A DNA stretch of 64,000 nt from NCBI GenBank assembly GCA_028023455.1, contig JAQFVV010012394.1:31030885-31094884 (forward strand), given 5' to 3'. Source of the DNA: Epiperipatus broadwayi. Its lineage: Eukaryota; Onychophora; Udeonychophora; Euonychophora; Peripatidae. The notes below the pieces were generated by a model. The model made no database searches, was not told the DNA's origin, and was given only the letters and a program-made list of their open reading frames with translations. A program made the position numbers and the translations under genes. This document shows positions 63,345-64,000 of this stretch, in pieces; the first letter of the stretch is position 1, and each line of letters begins with the position of its first letter.

Positions 63345-63998
63345 ATTATCACTTCTCATACATATATATAATCAGTGCTCAGTTTATATTAAGATAGAAA
63401 ATCTTCATACTGTAATGGACAGGCTTCAATTTATTCCAACCTCCAACTCTTTAGCCATCCATATCATTAAAAATCTAATGATTAAAACCCAAATCCCATG
63501 CTGATACCAATATTGCTGTCATGTCCATGTTTATCTCAAGTCACCCTGACCCCTCATGTAAAGGACCATATCCATTTAAATACATAGAAGAGGGATGGGC
63601 AGGTTGCAGGCTTAAGGTGTAATATTTGAAATAAAGGGACACTTAATGGCAAGAAAAGTCTGATTTCAAATCCTCTATATTTACAATTAGGCTCCAGGTA
63701 TGTGAAGAGTGCCTGTATTTCAAATATTACACATTAAGCCGGCATCCTGCCCATCCCTCTTCTATGTATTTAAATGGATACAGTCCTGTTCATGAGGAAT
63801 CAGAGTGACTTGAGGTCAAAATGGGGATAACGACAATATTGGCATCAGCATGGGATTTGGGTTTTCATCATCAGATTTTCAATGGTATGGATAGCTGAAA
63901 AGTTGGAGGTTGGAGTAGATTGAAGCCTGTTCATTAAAGTGTGAAGATTTGCTATCTTAATATAAACTGAGTACTGATTATATATATATGTGTGTAAG
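63345..63998. repeat. Long inverted repeat, ~265-bp arms
   Basis: Left arm 63345-63610 and right arm 63735-63998 are imperfect reverse complements. Matching blocks include AGAAGAGGGATGGGCAG, CCCAAATCCCATGCTGAT, TCCAACCTCCAACT and CAGTTTATATTAAGATAG. The loop is ~120 bp. A few percent of positions differ. The repeat may extend past the window end. Confidence 0.88.
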
Positions 63999-64000
63999 AG

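Noticed and set aside
1-64000. CRISPR arrays, operons, ribosome binding sites, riboswitches
   Set aside because: The DNA is eukaryotic. No spaced direct-repeat array or bacterial signal is seen.

Overview
The window is AT-rich animal DNA. I see no intact host gene, no rRNA gene, no functional tRNA gene, no CRISPR array and no operon. It is dominated by transposable elements, long (TA)n and (GAT)n microsatellites and foldback structures. Intron-era genome organisation, RTE-class LINEs, Penelope-like elements and a tRNA-derived SINE point to an invertebrate metazoan. A cephalopod mollusc is one possibility, but this is a guess that the sequence alone cannot settle.

The backbone is one family of RTE-type non-LTR retrotransposon with at least eight copies. 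They lie at 478-905 (+, 3' fragment), 5268-9575 (+), 12164-15983 (+), 31877-35165 (+, intact 995-codon ORF), 36672-39906 (-, nearly identical to the intact copy), 44994-49110 (+, old), 52066-53140 (-, old) and 53142-53830 (-, old). The ORF has an APE endonuclease, a reverse transcriptase with a FADD active site, and a 3' end that runs straight into a GAT/TGA tail with almost no 3' UTR, as is usual for RTE. Four of the five copies that cover codon 566 carry an in-frame stop there, and only the intact copy has lysine.

These copies host nested insertions. A 965-bp non-autonomous DNA transposon with an 8-bp target duplication lies at 7645-8609. A 5'-truncated LINE of another family lies at 13232-13857. 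A 107-bp tRNA-derived SINE with a 16-bp duplication lies at 15115-15221, with a second copy at 48764-48875. The third RTE copy is itself inserted in an older repeat, called repeat A here.

Repeat A (4681-4886; 12044-12163 plus 15984-16415; 31316-31752; 46921-47150; 50902-51032; 56626-57301) has an internal inverted repeat like a MITE, but perfect 13-15 bp target duplications and a 5'-truncated copy like a retroposon. I find this the most unusual element here.

Penelope-like elements with GIY-YIG endonuclease remnants occur at 25348-26440, 29254-29830, 53978-54310 and, as a head-to-head inverted pair, 55425-57515. Other foldbacks are a perfect 134-bp-arm palindrome at 40816-41115, a three-armed repeat at 62200-63185 and a pair of ~265-bp arms at 63345-63998.

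The long stretches between (about 0.9-4.7, 9.6-12.0, 16.4-25.3, 26.7-29.2, 57.5-61.0 kb) are AT-rich and mostly featureless by eye. A few frame-preserving, stop-interrupted coding remnants of unknown identity lie at 19.2-19.8, 20.8-21.1, 41.8-42.0 and 51.07-51.43 kb.
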